DNA of 64,000 bases from Methylomonas sp. MK1 (GCF_000365425.1 NZ_AQOV01000001.1:3286001-3350000); one strand, 5' to 3'. Counted from the first letter of the stretch, positions 37,731 to 47,011 are shown. Notes: generated from the letters alone by a model not told the origin. Program-made: numbers and translations.

Positions 37731-38237
37731 ATGAGCAACGCTCTCCACATCTCCCGCCTGATTGAGGCTTACGACGAGGAATTACGCCGGGTGATGTTTA
37801 GACGCTGTGGCTGCCTCGATACCGCCGCCGACATCGTGCAGGAAACTTACCAACGCATGTTTGCCGGCAATTTATGGCAGCAAGCCGATAACCCGCGCGC
37901 TTTACTGCATCGCATCGCCGCGAATCTGGCCACCGATTACGAACGCCGCCGCAATACTCGCAATCAGCATGTAGACCATGGTGATACTGGCGACGCGGCC
38001 TTGCAGGTTAGCGACGGCATCGATCCGGAGCAAATCAGTCTGGCGCGCGAGCGCTTGGACCGCTTGGTCGCGGCGATAGATAGACTCCCCGCAAAATGCC
38101 GGACGGTTTTCGTGCTGCGCAAGTTCGAAGAACTCAGTCATGCGGAAATCGCCCAACGCTTGGGCATATCCCGCAATATGGTGGAAAAACATCTGCGCAA
38201 TGCTTTAGCCGCCTTGCAAGAGCTAGACGATCTTTAG
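37731..38237 (+). CDS. ECF sigma factor, FecI-like
   Basis: The 168-aa protein has sigma-70 region 2 (about 10-75: LRRVMFRRCGCLDTAADIVQ, then PRALLHRIAANLATDYERRR) and region 4 (about 110-160: LPAKCRTVFVLRKFEELSHA, then IAQRLGISRNMVEKHLRNAL). The wording is that of FecI-type sigma factors for iron or siderophore uptake. The FecR-like partner gene starts about 150 bp later. The usual TonB-dependent receptor does not follow. Confidence 0.92.
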   Translation: MSNALHISRLIEAYDEELRRVMFRRCGCLDTAADIVQETYQRMFAGNLWQQADNPRALLHRIAANLATDYERRRNTRNQHVDHGDTGDAALQVSDGIDPEQISLARERLDRLVAAIDRLPAKCRTVFVLRKFEELSHAEIAQRLGISRNMVEKHLRNALAALQELDDL

Positions 38238-38388
38238 CCGATTCGCTCCTGTTTTCACAGGGTTATGCGTCCTATAATGGCAAGCCACCAAACCCTGAAT
38301 CGCGCCCGATGAAAATTTTCAGCCTTTATCGCTCACCGCTAAGCAGCAGGACGCATTGCCGCATGCCGGCTCTAAACGGACATAGGCA

Positions 38389-39333
38389 ATGAAAATCTCT
38401 GCCGAGATTAAAGCAGCTGCCCGCGCCTGGTGGGTCAGGCTGGATAGCAGCAAGCTTAGCCCTAATGATCACGCCGAATTTACCCGCTGGTTGGCCGCCG
38501 ATCCCTTGCATCGTCAGGCTTACGATCAGTTACGCGAATTGTGGGGAACGCTGGATGCTATCGCACCGAGAATGACGATTCCGGCCACAAGCAAACCCAA
38601 GCCGGCTTTTTGGCGATGGCAGTGGGCGCTGCCTGCATTGGCGGGCGGCTGCCTGGCCTTGTGGATGTTTAATCCTTTGTGGACGATATTGCGCGCCGAT
38701 TTTCATACCGGTTTCGGCGAGAGACGTGACGTACATCTTAGCGATGGTTCGACGCTACATTTGAACAGCAATAGTGCGTTGGATGTAAATATTGACGGCG
38801 TACAGCGGCAATTGACGCTGCTACAAGGCGAAGCCTGGTTTGAAGTCAGCCCAGACAAAGCCAGGCCGTTTCGGGTAAATACCCAGCATGGCAGTGTCAC
38901 CGCGTTGGGTACGGCGTTTAATGTGCGGCTGCGTGACGGCAAAACGGAAGTCAGCGTCACCCAACACAGTGTGGCGGTAGATTTGGAACAAGCCGACGGC
39001 AAAGCACTGCACACCGTTGTCGCCGAGGGCCAGCAAATAAGCTACAGCGCCGAATCCGGATTGGGCAATTTGCAAAACATCGATAGCCAGGCCGTTACCG
39101 CCTGGCAGCGCGGCAAACTGGTGTTCGAGAACCGGCCTTTGGGCGAAGTGCTTGCCGAGCTGAATCGCTATCATCGCGGATTTTTGCTTATCAACGATGC
39201 TGAACTGGCCCAACGCCGCGTCAATGGTGTGTTTCGTACCGACCAAGCCCTATCGGTGCTGGCGGCCTTGGAAACCTCACTGCAACTGCGTTCCACGCGG
39301 TTTGGCGATTATCTGATCGTGCTGCACCGCTAA
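38389..39333 (+). CDS. FecR-like anti-sigma / sigma regulator
   Basis: The 314-aa protein has an N-terminal DUF4880-type cytosolic domain (about 1-50; ARAWWVRLDSSKLSPNDHAE, FTRWLAADPLHRQAYDQL), one membrane helix (about 84-102) and the periplasmic FecR domain (DVHLSDGSTLHLNSNS; AWQRGKLVFENRPLGEVLAE near the end). Such proteins hold the ECF sigma factor until a receptor signals. It is transcribed after the sigma gene. The receptor it should sense is not next to it. Confidence 0.92.
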   Translation: MKISAEIKAAARAWWVRLDSSKLSPNDHAEFTRWLAADPLHRQAYDQLRELWGTLDAIAPRMTIPATSKPKPAFWRWQWALPALAGGCLALWMFNPLWTILRADFHTGFGERRDVHLSDGSTLHLNSNSALDVNIDGVQRQLTLLQGEAWFEVSPDKARPFRVNTQHGSVTALGTAFNVRLRDGKTEVSVTQHSVAVDLEQADGKALHTVVAEGQQISYSAESGLGNLQNIDSQAVTAWQRGKLVFENRPLGEVLAELNRYHRGFLLINDAELAQRRVNGVFRTDQALSVLAALETSLQLRSTRFGDYLIVLHR

Positions 39334-39697
39334 GCAGCGATTTGACTGATAACCCGTTCCGAATACTATCCAAGGGCTGCAACGCCCTGGATATATTGTC
39401 ATTTTGAACTGCTTGATGGTTGTAGTCGGCGCATCGCTAAATTTATCCGCCGACCAATCGTCCGAAAAATAAATTTCAAACACATTGAACCTGACGACTA
39501 CTTGGCGGAATTGACTTCGGAATGTAGCTTACTTTGAACGACCCCCAGCGTTCCCTCAAGGAAGGGCCGCATTCGCTAGGCATTTGGTCAATGCCGACGC
39601 AACAGCAAACGTTCCTATGGAACAAAAACCGCAGCCAACCCGAGGCTTGCCGCTGGTTAGTTGCACCTTATTTATCTTATCGACAGAGGATGGAAGT
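39334..39697. other. Spacer between FecR and the PEP-CTERM-like gene
   Basis: A 364-bp stretch with no convincing gene. A longer in-frame start for the downstream ORF at 39584 is inside it but has no signal peptide at its beginning, so the spacer is treated as non-coding. It may carry the promoter of the secreted protein gene; no clear boxes were found. Confidence 0.35.
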
Positions 39698-40375
39698 ATG
39701 AGATTAAACATGACTAAAGCAGTATTTGCCGCGATTATGCTAATCGGTGCGCTGCAAGCGAATGCTAGTGTGCTTACCGACGCTAAAAACGATTATGTCG
39801 CGGGCTATGCCGGCAGTAAGATCGGCGATCTGGATGTGCTCGAAGCGTTGCTTACCTACAACCCTGCGAACGATACTTTCCATTTCGAAAGTAAGTTTGC
39901 CGCCAATATCGGCTTAACCCCAACCGGATTTTATGTTTTGGGGATTAACCGTGGTGCCGGTACCGCTGGATTTGCAAGCTTGCAGCAAGTACTGTTCGAT
40001 TCGGTGGTGCGCTTCAATTTAGACGGTAGCGGTGTGGTGAATCGTTTAGGCGGTGGCGGTAGCACGGCTTTTGGCGTGGGTACCGCCAAAATACACGATG
40101 ACACCTTGATTGCGGACATAGCCGGCAGTCTGTTGCCGTCTACCGGTTTTGCCAAAACCAACTACACCTGGAATCTCTGGCCGCGCGATGGCGCACTAGC
40201 AGGCGGTTTCGGACAGATTTCCGACTTCGCTCCAGACGCCAGCAATGCCTCCGTGCAAGTCGTGCCGCTTCCCGGCGCATTTTGGTTGTTCGGTTCGGTG
40301 TTTGCCATGGTCAAATTAGCCGGCAGCAATAGGCAGCCCCGTAACATGACGATTAAATCCGTAGCCCTGGTTTAA
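39698..40375 (+). CDS. PEP-CTERM-like secreted protein
   Basis: The 225-aa protein begins MRLNMTKAVFAAIMLIGA, a signal peptide cut near LQANAS. The middle is Gly/Ala-rich beta-type sequence without recognised domain. The C terminus VVPLPGAFWLFGSVFAMVKL then basic GSNRQPR is a PEP-CTERM variant, but with about 10 residues (NMTIKSVALV) after the basic part, which is unusual. The start has GAGG upstream. It may be exported and anchored like the metalloprotease at 23839. Its place after FecI/FecR may reflect control by that sigma factor, an inference. Confidence 0.7.
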   Translation: MRLNMTKAVFAAIMLIGALQANASVLTDAKNDYVAGYAGSKIGDLDVLEALLTYNPANDTFHFESKFAANIGLTPTGFYVLGINRGAGTAGFASLQQVLFDSVVRFNLDGSGVVNRLGGGGSTAFGVGTAKIHDDTLIADIAGSLLPSTGFAKTNYTWNLWPRDGALAGGFGQISDFAPDASNASVQVVPLPGAFWLFGSVFAMVKLAGSNRQPRNMTIKSVALV

Positions 40376-40402
40376 TTCGATAGCAACCGATTAAGGATTG
40401 AG

Positions 40403-40440
40403 AACCCGCTCGCGTCATTTTTGTAAGGCAAGAGCGGGTT
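40403..40440. terminator. Bidirectional hairpin between convergent genes
   Basis: Perfect 9-bp arms AACCCGCTC and GAGCGGGTT around a 20-base loop, in the 70-bp gap between the PEP-CTERM-like gene and rlpA. Confidence 0.5.
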
Positions 40441-40447
40441 TGCGACT

Positions 40448-40948
40448 TCATTCGCCACCGGACGGCATTGCCAGATAACTTACCTCTACCTCCGTCAAAC
40501 CGCTGATGCCGATTTGCTTGGCTGCGCCTTGCGATAGATCGATCAATCGATTCGGGCTGAACGGCCCTCTGTCATTAATCAGCACATCGACATAGCGGCC
40601 ATTGCGCAAGTTGGTAACCCGAACTTTCGTCGGTATAGGCAAGGTTCTATGCGCCGCCGAAAAGCCTTGCGGATCAAAGCGACTGCCGTCGGCGGTGCGA
40701 TTGCCCGATTCCGCGCCATACCAGGAAGCCAGGCCGGTCTCCCGATAACCATTCGCCGATGCCAGCGGATAATAAGTGACGCCTTTGACGGTATAAGGCT
40801 TGTTGTAGGCAGCGTTGCTTTGATAGGCCGGCAGTTGGGCAGGCCCCGGAGGTCGCGTCGGCTCTGATGCGCAGCCCGCCAGCAGCCCAAGTAACACCAG
40901 CAAAAGGCCTGGATTGGCAAGCATCTGGACTAGTTGGTTTCGCGGCAT
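40448..40948 (-). CDS. rlpA: RlpA-like septal ring lipoprotein (double-psi beta-barrel)
   Basis: The protein is 166 aa when started at MPRNQLVQM. A lipobox LAGC marks it as a lipoprotein. The DPBB domain is complete: GLASWYGAESGNRTADGSRF, FSAAHRTLPIPTKVRVTNL, INDRGPFSPNRLIDLS. RlpA cleaves denuded glycan strands at the division site in some species. The C-terminal SPOR domain found in many RlpA proteins is missing, so this is the short form. The longer start at 40996 is possible but adds unneeded residues. Confidence 0.9.
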   Translation of the reverse strand: MPRNQLVQMLANPGLLLVLLGLLAGCASEPTRPPGPAQLPAYQSNAAYNKPYTVKGVTYYPLASANGYRETGLASWYGAESGNRTADGSRFDPQGFSAAHRTLPIPTKVRVTNLRNGRYVDVLINDRGPFSPNRLIDLSQGAAKQIGISGLTEVEVSYLAMPSGGE

Positions 40949-41220
40949 TCGATAACTCCACAGGGCAAACTTTATTTGGCGCCTAAGCGCAGACAATATC
41001 TAAGCATAATTTGAAGCTCTCGTTAAAATCCGTTCGCTTTGCCCGCACCTTTCCAGGCTTCACACTAGCAGACCACAGTCGACACGAGTCCATCCCGTCA
41101 AAATCGGCCGGCCCGGACAGGTTTGGTTATAATGCCGGCATCAGGAAATAGACAACTAAGGCCGGGATAGCGATTTTTTTGTTTGCCGACGCGGCAAACA
41201 GCACTTGAGGGGAAAGATAC

Positions 41221-42522
41221 ATGGCGAATGCATTACCTAAAATCTTGATCGTCGGCGGCGGAGCGGCGGGGCTGGAATTGGCCACGGAATTGGGGCATAA
41301 ACTCGGCAAAGCCGGAAAAGCGGAAATCACCTTGCTGGATGCCGCCTCCACCCACATCTGGAAACCCTTGCTGCACGAAGTGGCGTCCGGCACGCTGGCC
41401 GAGGCTGAGGAAATCGAATATCTGGCGCAGGCGCACAGCAACCACTTCCGTTTCCTGTTCGGCAAAATGGAAGGTTTGGATAGAGCCAATAAGGAAGTCA
41501 TCGTCAGCGCGATTACCAGCAAGAAAGGCGAAGAGATCATTCCGCAACGCCGCTTCAAGTACGACACCCTGGTCATGGCGGTCGGCAGCGTCAGCAACAC
41601 TTTCGGCATCAAGGGCGTGGATAAATATTGCCGGTTTATCGATACCACCAAGGAAGCCTTCCGCTTCCAAAAACAGCTGGTGGAAACCTATTACATTCAG
41701 TCCTACGCCAACCAAAGCCGGCAACGCGACAAGCCGCTGTCGATTGTCATCATCGGCGCCGGGGCGACGGGTGTGGAATTGTCCGCCGAGTTGCACGAAG
41801 TCACCAAATTACTGGCCACCTACGGCCTGGAAGGTTCGATAGACGTCAACATCACCATCATTGAAGCCGCGACTAAATTGTTGCCAGCCCTGCCGCCGCG
41901 CCTGTCGCAAGCTACCCAGGAGCAATTGATCAAGCTGGGCATCCAGTTAAAACTGGGCCGTAAAGTCACCGAAGTCACCGAAACCGAAGTGCACACCTAC
42001 GACGGCGAAGTGTTCGATGCGGATTTAAAAGTCTGGGCCGCCGGCATTAAAGCGCCGGACTGGATGAAAAACCTGGACGGTTTGGAATCCAACCACATCA
42101 ATCAATTGGTGGTCGATCAGACTTTGCAAACCAGCGACCCCGACATTTTTGCCATCGGTGACTGCGCCGCTTGCGAATGGGTCGGCCACGGCGGCAACGT
42201 GCCACCACGCGCCCAGTCCGCCCACCAAATGGCCTCTACCGTAGCCAAAACCATCGTCAACCGCCTGAAAGGCAAACCGGCGGTGCCGTTCGTGTATCGC
42301 GATTACGGTTCATTGGTCTCGCTGGGTAAATTCAGCACCGTCGGCAGCTTGATGGGTAGCTTGATGGGCACCGTCAGCGTCGGCGGCTTTATTGCTTATG
42401 CCGTGTATTTGTCCCTGTACAAAATGCACCAGGTCGCCATCCACGGCTACTTCCGCACCGCGATGTTGACCTTATCCAATCTGTTCCGGCGCAGTACCCA
42501 CGCCAAAATGAAAATGCACTAA
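41221..42522 (+). CDS. ndh: Type II NADH dehydrogenase (NAD(P)/FAD-dependent oxidoreductase)
   Basis: The 433-aa protein has two Rossmann motifs: GGGAAGLELA near residue 12 for FAD and GAGATGVELS near 180 for NADH, plus the second FAD motif DPDIFAIGDCA. A C-terminal amphipathic or membrane segment (from about 360, GKFSTVGSLMGSLMGTVSVG) anchors it to the membrane. It passes electrons from NADH to quinone without pumping protons. The GAGG ribosome site is near the start. The YcxB gene follows 25 bp later. Confidence 0.93.
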   Translation: MANALPKILIVGGGAAGLELATELGHKLGKAGKAEITLLDAASTHIWKPLLHEVASGTLAEAEEIEYLAQAHSNHFRFLFGKMEGLDRANKEVIVSAITSKKGEEIIPQRRFKYDTLVMAVGSVSNTFGIKGVDKYCRFIDTTKEAFRFQKQLVETYYIQSYANQSRQRDKPLSIVIIGAGATGVELSAELHEVTKLLATYGLEGSIDVNITIIEAATKLLPALPPRLSQATQEQLIKLGIQLKLGRKVTEVTETEVHTYDGEVFDADLKVWAAGIKAPDWMKNLDGLESNHINQLVVDQTLQTSDPDIFAIGDCAACEWVGHGGNVPPRAQSAHQMASTVAKTIVNRLKGKPAVPFVYRDYGSLVSLGKFSTVGSLMGSLMGTVSVGGFIAYAVYLSLYKMHQVAIHGYFRTAMLTLSNLFRRSTHAKMKMH

Positions 42523-42547
42523 CCCACAACTCCACCGAGCGATACAC

Positions 42548-43069
42548 ATGTTAGAAATCGAATACGAATTCCGCGAAGAAGACCTGGTCCACTTTAATGA
42601 GGAAAGGCTGAAAAGAGATCCGGAAATGCAGAAAAAAATCCGCCAAAACCGCATCTTCGCGCCCGGCGTGATGATGGCGATCGGCTTGTTTTATTACGTT
42701 TACTACGTGGACATGACCACCACCGCCTACATCACCATCCTGGCGCTGGCTTGGTCATTTGCCTCGCCGTTTATCATGAAGATGGATTTACGCCGGCAGT
42801 TTTTTGATAAGTACACCGAAGCGGAAAAAAAGGCTTTATTCGGCATTCATTGGCTGAGCATCGAGCCGGAATTCCTGCAAGAACGCGCCCCCGGCGGCAA
42901 AAGCAAAACCCCCTGGAAAGACATGTTGCGGGTGGAGAAGCATAAAGACTATGTTTACATCTATGTGGATATCGACGCGGCGATTGTGATCCCGCGCGCC
43001 ACTGTTAAAAAAGGCGATTTGAAGGCGTTTGCTAAGCAGGCTGAGGGGATGATTGAGAGGGCGGGTTGA
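42548..43069 (+). CDS. YcxB-like membrane protein
   Basis: The 173-aa protein has two membrane helices (about 38-75) and a C-terminal soluble domain (about 95-170, VEKHKDYVYIYVDIDAAIVI then PRATVKKGDLKAF), a YcxB-like pattern. It follows NDH-2 closely and may be cotranscribed. Its role is unknown. No unusual features. Confidence 0.75.
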   Translation: MLEIEYEFREEDLVHFNEERLKRDPEMQKKIRQNRIFAPGVMMAIGLFYYVYYVDMTTTAYITILALAWSFASPFIMKMDLRRQFFDKYTEAEKKALFGIHWLSIEPEFLQERAPGGKSKTPWKDMLRVEKHKDYVYIYVDIDAAIVIPRATVKKGDLKAFAKQAEGMIERAG

Positions 43070-43113
43070 TTTTTGATGTTTATCTATCTGGTTGATAATT
43101 AGCTCTTCAATCT

Positions 43114-43590
43114 ATGGATGCAACAGCAATCCTCGCATGGTGGGGGGCAATTCTCTCTTCTGTGGTATTTCTTTGGGACATATACAAGTGGAAGACGGCT
43201 GGACCTAAGATTCGTTTTTCTATTCAAACTGGGATGGAAAGTGTCAACATGCCTGAATACGATGGAAAAAAACTCATCGTGTCAAACGTTACAAATTATG
43301 GTGATAGGTCAACCACTATCACCAATCTTGGTTTCCTCTATTTTGAATCGCTTTGGTCTCAAATCCGGCAAAAGCCAGACAGGGCATTCATATTTCCTCA
43401 CCCAAGTTCCGTCAATACTTTGCCTTTCGAGTTAAAAGAAGGGAGTGTATGGAGCGGGATTGTAATTCAAGATCAACAAGTGGAAGAGATGGCTACAAAA
43501 GGGAGACTATACTGTGTCCTGTATCTTTCACATGACGAAAAACCAACTAAGTTCAGAGTCGTAATTCGTTCTAACTCTCCTCTTACTTAG
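43114..43590 (+). CDS. Small membrane-anchored protein of unknown function
   Basis: The 158-aa protein begins with a membrane helix (AILAWWGAILSSVVFLWDIY), then a basic patch (KWKTAGPKI) and a beta-rich domain with IVSNVTNYGDRSTTITNLGF. Similar short proteins are found singly in many bacteria with no known role. It is more AT-rich than its neighbours. It lies just before a complex repeat region and could have arrived with it. Confidence 0.65.
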   Translation: MDATAILAWWGAILSSVVFLWDIYKWKTAGPKIRFSIQTGMESVNMPEYDGKKLIVSNVTNYGDRSTTITNLGFLYFESLWSQIRQKPDRAFIFPHPSSVNTLPFELKEGSVWSGIVIQDQQVEEMATKGRLYCVLYLSHDEKPTKFRVVIRSNSPLT

Positions 43591-44376
43591 CCCATGTAGG
43601 GTGGGCACGGTTTTTGTGCCCACGCGGTCAATAGGATTTCGTGTTTGGTGTCGCTAACTCGACGGCTGGTTTTAATGTCGGGTCTCGGCCCGACAGCCGA
43701 GATACTTTCTTTTGCTTGGCCAAAAGAAAGTATCCAAAGAAAAGGCCACCCGGATGCCGCTTGTTTCCTGCGCTCCTCGCTTTTGAACGGGGTTGCCGAA
43801 AGGGGCTTCCTGCCCCTTCGGCAACGTGCGGCATCCATGCCCCACCCCTAGCGGGCTGTTCCGTTCAAAAGCTCCGGTGCTCGGCGCAGCATACGGGAAC
43901 AAAACCATCTCGATTTCACGATAACCCGTAGGAGCCCCTCAGGCATGTTTTTCGAGATTTCATTATCTCCTGAAAAACATGGTTGGATAATACAAGGTAC
44001 GGTTAGCGAAGCGTAATCGTACGAAAGACTCACATTCCCCCGATTACGCTCCGCTAATCGGGGCTAAGTCCTTATGTAAAAGTATGAGTAATATCGCCGT
44101 CCGCGCATTTTTCCGTGTTCGTCTCTTTTGAGAATGGTCGGGGGCTGTGCCGATTATTAATCCCGCACGCTTGGCCAGTAATGCCCAGGATTTAACCGGA
44201 AAATCAGCGACTCCCGCAGCTTAGCGCCTATAGCTGGGAGGCAATGACGCCGTCTGACATCCAACTTGCCGTTTTAATTTTTATGCCTATGGCTTATGCC
44301 GGTTGCGGCTACCAGATTTTGATTCAGGGCGGTAGCGGTTCGTGATAAATTTCCAAACATTCTCCTTCATAGCCCG
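43591..44376. repeat. Complex inverted-repeat region, non-coding
   Basis: This 786-bp gap has several perfect inverted pairs. One has 13-bp arms at 43702-43714 and 43721-43733 (ATACTTTCTTTTG). Another set is interleaved: 43752-43760 with 43828-43836 (GGATGCCGC), 43779-43790 with 43861-43872 (GCTTTTGAACGG) and, inside, 43792-43800 with 43817-43825. Two REP-like elements with CGATTA/TAATCG-type cores lie at 43997-44022 and 44038-44063. ORFs of about 60-95 codons in all frames lack start signals and arise from the repeats. From memory, the ACTTTCTTTTGCTTGGCCAA element is dispersed in many proteobacteria. The last 300 bp before fum show nothing distinct. Confidence 0.6.
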
Positions 44377-45906
44377 ATGACCACCATGACTACCATCCGC
44401 CAAACCGAATTTATTCAAAGCATCGCCGATGCTTTGCAGTTTATCTCCTATTACCATCCCAAAGATTTTATAGACGCGCTGTATGCGGCTTACCAAAAGG
44501 AGGAAAGCCCGGCGGCGAAAGATGCGATGGCGCAGATTCTGATCAATTCCCGAATGTGCGCGGAAGGCCGGCGGCCGATTTGTCAGGACACCGGTATCGT
44601 CACGGTGTTTTTGAAGATAGGTATGGAGGTGCGCTGGGACGCCAAGCTGGGTGTCAGCGAAATGGTCAACGAAGGCGTGCGCCGGGCTTATCTGCATCCG
44701 GATAACGTGTTGCGCGCGTCGATCCTGTCCGATCCGGCCGGCAAGCGTATCAACACCAAGGACAATACACCGGCGGTAATTCATATGGAATTGGTGCCAG
44801 GCGACAAAGTGGACGTGGAAGTCGCCGCAAAGGGCGGCGGTTCGGAAGCTAAGTCTAAATTTGTGATGCTCAACCCGGCCGACAGCATCGTCGATTGGGT
44901 GATGAAAACCGTACCGACCATGGGCGCCGGCTGGTGTCCGCCCGGTATTTTGGGTATCGGCATCGGCGGTACCGCCGAGAAAGCCATGATTTTGGCGAAA
45001 CAGGCTTGCATGGGCTCTATCGATATTCAGGATTTAATCGCGCGCGGCCCCAGCAATGCGCTGGAAGAATTGCGGCTGGAGTTGTACGACAAGGTCAACG
45101 CACTCGGCATCGGTGCGCAAGGCTTGGGCGGCCTGACCACGGTGCTGGATGTGAAAATCCTCGATTACCCGACTCACGCCGCCAACAAACCGGTGGCGAT
45201 GATCCCCAACTGCGCCGCCACCCGTCACGCGCATTTTGTGTTGGACGGTTCCGGCCCTGCTATATTGACGCCGCCTAAATTATCCGATTGGCCGGAAATC
45301 ACGCAATCTGCCAGCACGGCGCGACGGGTCAATATCGACGGCCTGACCAAGCAAGACGTTGCCGACTGGAAACCCGGCGAAACCTTGTTGCTCAGTGGTA
45401 CGCTATTGACCGGCCGCGATGCGGCGCACAAGCGTATCGTCGATCTGCTAAATAAAGGCGAACCCTTACCGAACGGCGTCGATTTAATAGATAAATTCAT
45501 TTATTACGTCGGTCCGGTCGATGCAGTGCGCGACGAAGTAGTTGGCCCGGCAGGTCCGACTACAGCCACCAGGATGGACAGCTTTACCGAGACCGTGTTG
45601 GAAAAAACCGGTCTGCTGGGCATGATAGGCAAATCCGAGCGCGGCCCAGTAGCGATAACGGCCATTGCCAAACACAAAGCCGTCTATTTGATCGCGGTCG
45701 GCGGCGCGGCTTATTTAGTCTCCAAGGCCATCAAGCAGGCGCGGGTGGTGGCGTTTCCGGAGCTGGGTATGGAAGCGATTCACGAATTTGTGGTGGAAGA
45801 TATGCCGGTAACGGTGGCGGTCGATAGTCATGGAGAGTCGATTCACAATACCGCACCGAAGGAATGGCAATCAAAAATCGGCAAAATTCCGGTGGTGTTA
45901 GCGTAA
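44377..45906 (+). CDS. fumA: Fumarate hydratase, class I (iron-sulfur)
   Basis: The 509-aa enzyme interconverts fumarate and malate in the TCA cycle. It carries the Fe-S cysteine regions of class I fumarases (RRPICQDTG at about 68, MIPNCAATRH in the middle and GWCPPGILGIGIGGT), and the C-terminal beta part (TSxGP-type VGPAGPTTATRMD; AVGGAAYLVSKAIK). Length is right for the single-chain form. A second in-frame ATG three codons in is equally likely. FumA and FumB cannot be told apart by sequence here. Confidence 0.94.
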   Translation: MTTMTTIRQTEFIQSIADALQFISYYHPKDFIDALYAAYQKEESPAAKDAMAQILINSRMCAEGRRPICQDTGIVTVFLKIGMEVRWDAKLGVSEMVNEGVRRAYLHPDNVLRASILSDPAGKRINTKDNTPAVIHMELVPGDKVDVEVAAKGGGSEAKSKFVMLNPADSIVDWVMKTVPTMGAGWCPPGILGIGIGGTAEKAMILAKQACMGSIDIQDLIARGPSNALEELRLELYDKVNALGIGAQGLGGLTTVLDVKILDYPTHAANKPVAMIPNCAATRHAHFVLDGSGPAILTPPKLSDWPEITQSASTARRVNIDGLTKQDVADWKPGETLLLSGTLLTGRDAAHKRIVDLLNKGEPLPNGVDLIDKFIYYVGPVDAVRDEVVGPAGPTTATRMDSFTETVLEKTGLLGMIGKSERGPVAITAIAKHKAVYLIAVGGAAYLVSKAIKQARVVAFPELGMEAIHEFVVEDMPVTVAVDSHGESIHNTAPKEWQSKIGKIPVVLA

Positions 45907-45926
45907 GTTATAAGTAGATCGGAAAA

Positions 45927-45953
45927 TTAGAGACGCAGGGATTGCGTCTCTAA
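45927..45953. terminator. Terminator hairpin shared by fum and the Uma2 gene
   Basis: Perfect 11-bp arms TTAGAGACGCA and TGCGTCTCTAA with a 5-base loop, with AAAA before and TTTT after on the minus strand. The Uma2 stop codon lies inside it. Confidence 0.65.
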
Positions 45954-46519
45954 GCCACATCGTCGAACGCTATCCCCTCATAAATTTCGGCAACGGCCAA
46001 TTCCAGGCTGATGGATTGCAACACCGCCCGCTCGCCGGCTTGATAAAGGCGCAAATCCCATTGATTGTCGCGGCTATAGCATTCGACTCGTTGTGTATCT
46101 TGAGCAATCAGCACGTATTCTTCCAGACTGGATAGTTTGCGGTAACGGTGGAATTTTTCGGCCCGGTCATAACGTTCGGTAGCATCCGATAGCACTTCGA
46201 TGATGAGTTTCGGCTGGCTGTTGTAATGTTCGGCAGTGTCGGTGGCAGAGCAGGTGACATGTAAATCCGGGTAGAAGAAGCAATCGTCTTGGACGGTTTG
46301 CACACGGACTTTCATCTCCCCGGAGTGAACCCGGCAAGGGCTGCCGCGCAGATGAGTATGCAGGAAGGCAATTAAATTGGTTGTCACTGTATCGTGCGCG
46401 CGTTTGACACCAACCATGGCATAAACCTCGCCATTGATATACTCATGCTTGATGTCACTGACCAATTCGCCTTGCAGATAATCCGCCACGCTGATCGATA
46501 ATTTTTCCGCTAAAGCCAT
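45950..46519 (-). CDS. Uma2 family endonuclease-like protein
   Basis: The 189-aa protein has the Uma2/DUF820 pattern: YINGEVYAMVGVKRAHD, FFYPDLHVTC (Asp), PKLIIEVLSDATERYDRAEK (Glu-Val-Leu, then Lys) and SLEEYVLIAQDTQRVECY. The PD-(D/E)xK core suggests a nuclease, but members are often found in multiple copies without known role. It lies at the end of a 130-bp AT-rich spacer with repeats and is read towards fum. Confidence 0.9.
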   Translation of the reverse strand: MALAEKLSISVADYLQGELVSDIKHEYINGEVYAMVGVKRAHDTVTTNLIAFLHTHLRGSPCRVHSGEMKVRVQTVQDDCFFYPDLHVTCSATDTAEHYNSQPKLIIEVLSDATERYDRAEKFHRYRKLSSLEEYVLIAQDTQRVECYSRDNQWDLRLYQAGERAVLQSISLELAVAEIYEGIAFDDVA

Positions 46520-46542
46520 GTGTACTTCCTCTTGTTCTGTCA

Positions 46543-46663
46543 GTTCTCATAATTCTTGCAAATTGCATTACCAAAGTATTCAATAAGTTACATATAGGAT
46601 GACGTTTTTTTTCGATTAAAAGTCTCGTTTTTAACTGTAAAAACCCAACAAAATCTCACAATT
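46543..46663 (-). repeat. AATTRYGAGA-type boxes upstream of the Uma2 gene
   Basis: On the minus strand three related boxes occur: AATTGTGAGATT (46652-46663), AAACGAGACT (46621-46630) and AATTATGAGAAC (46543-46554). The same words occur on the plus strand at 47012-47064, on the other side of the 98-aa gene. They look like binding sites for one regulator, or terminal sequences of a small cassette. Confidence 0.4.
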
Positions 46664-46688
46664 TTTAAAATTCCTTATGAACGTGATT

Positions 46689-46985
46689 TCATTCGTTTAC
46701 CCAAACAGGCGAACTGGGGCCTTCGAAGGGAGTAAGATTGAGACAATATTTGACTATTAGGCCTTCGGCTTCCGAATAAACCAGATGTTTGATGGAGTGA
46801 ACTGTATATCGCATTGGGCGATCTGGTGAAGCTATAATGCCTACGCCGTCAAGTCGGTCCCACCCAGCGTCATCGAAACGCTCGCCAACCACAACGGTAT
46901 GGAAAGGCGTGTCGGATTCGAATGCAGCTATAGGTTTGTGTTGCCCAGATGTGTCACACAACTCTAATCGGTAACGAGTAGTCAT
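46689..46985 (-). CDS. Small protein of unknown function (98 aa)
   Basis: The protein is soluble, with predicted alternating strands (RYRLELCD, FHTVVVGERF, RYTVHSIKHLVY, LIVKYCLNL). No family was recognised. It is flanked on both sides by the AATTRYGAGA-type boxes, and three phased copies lie just upstream of its start, so it is probably tightly regulated. A short gap separates it from the Uma2 gene on the same strand. Confidence 0.55.
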   Translation of the reverse strand: MTTRYRLELCDTSGQHKPIAAFESDTPFHTVVVGERFDDAGWDRLDGVGIIASPDRPMRYTVHSIKHLVYSEAEGLIVKYCLNLTPFEGPSSPVWVNE

Positions 46986-47011
46986 ATATTTTGCGCCTAG
47001 CTTATTTTACT

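Noticed and set aside
41233..41796. 187-aa minus-strand ORF inside ndh
   Set aside because: It is the antisense shadow of a GC-rich, well-conserved gene.
43641..43931. Overlapping ORFs of 60-96 aa in all frames
   Set aside because: They are products of the inverted-repeat region and read differently on both strands with no start signals.
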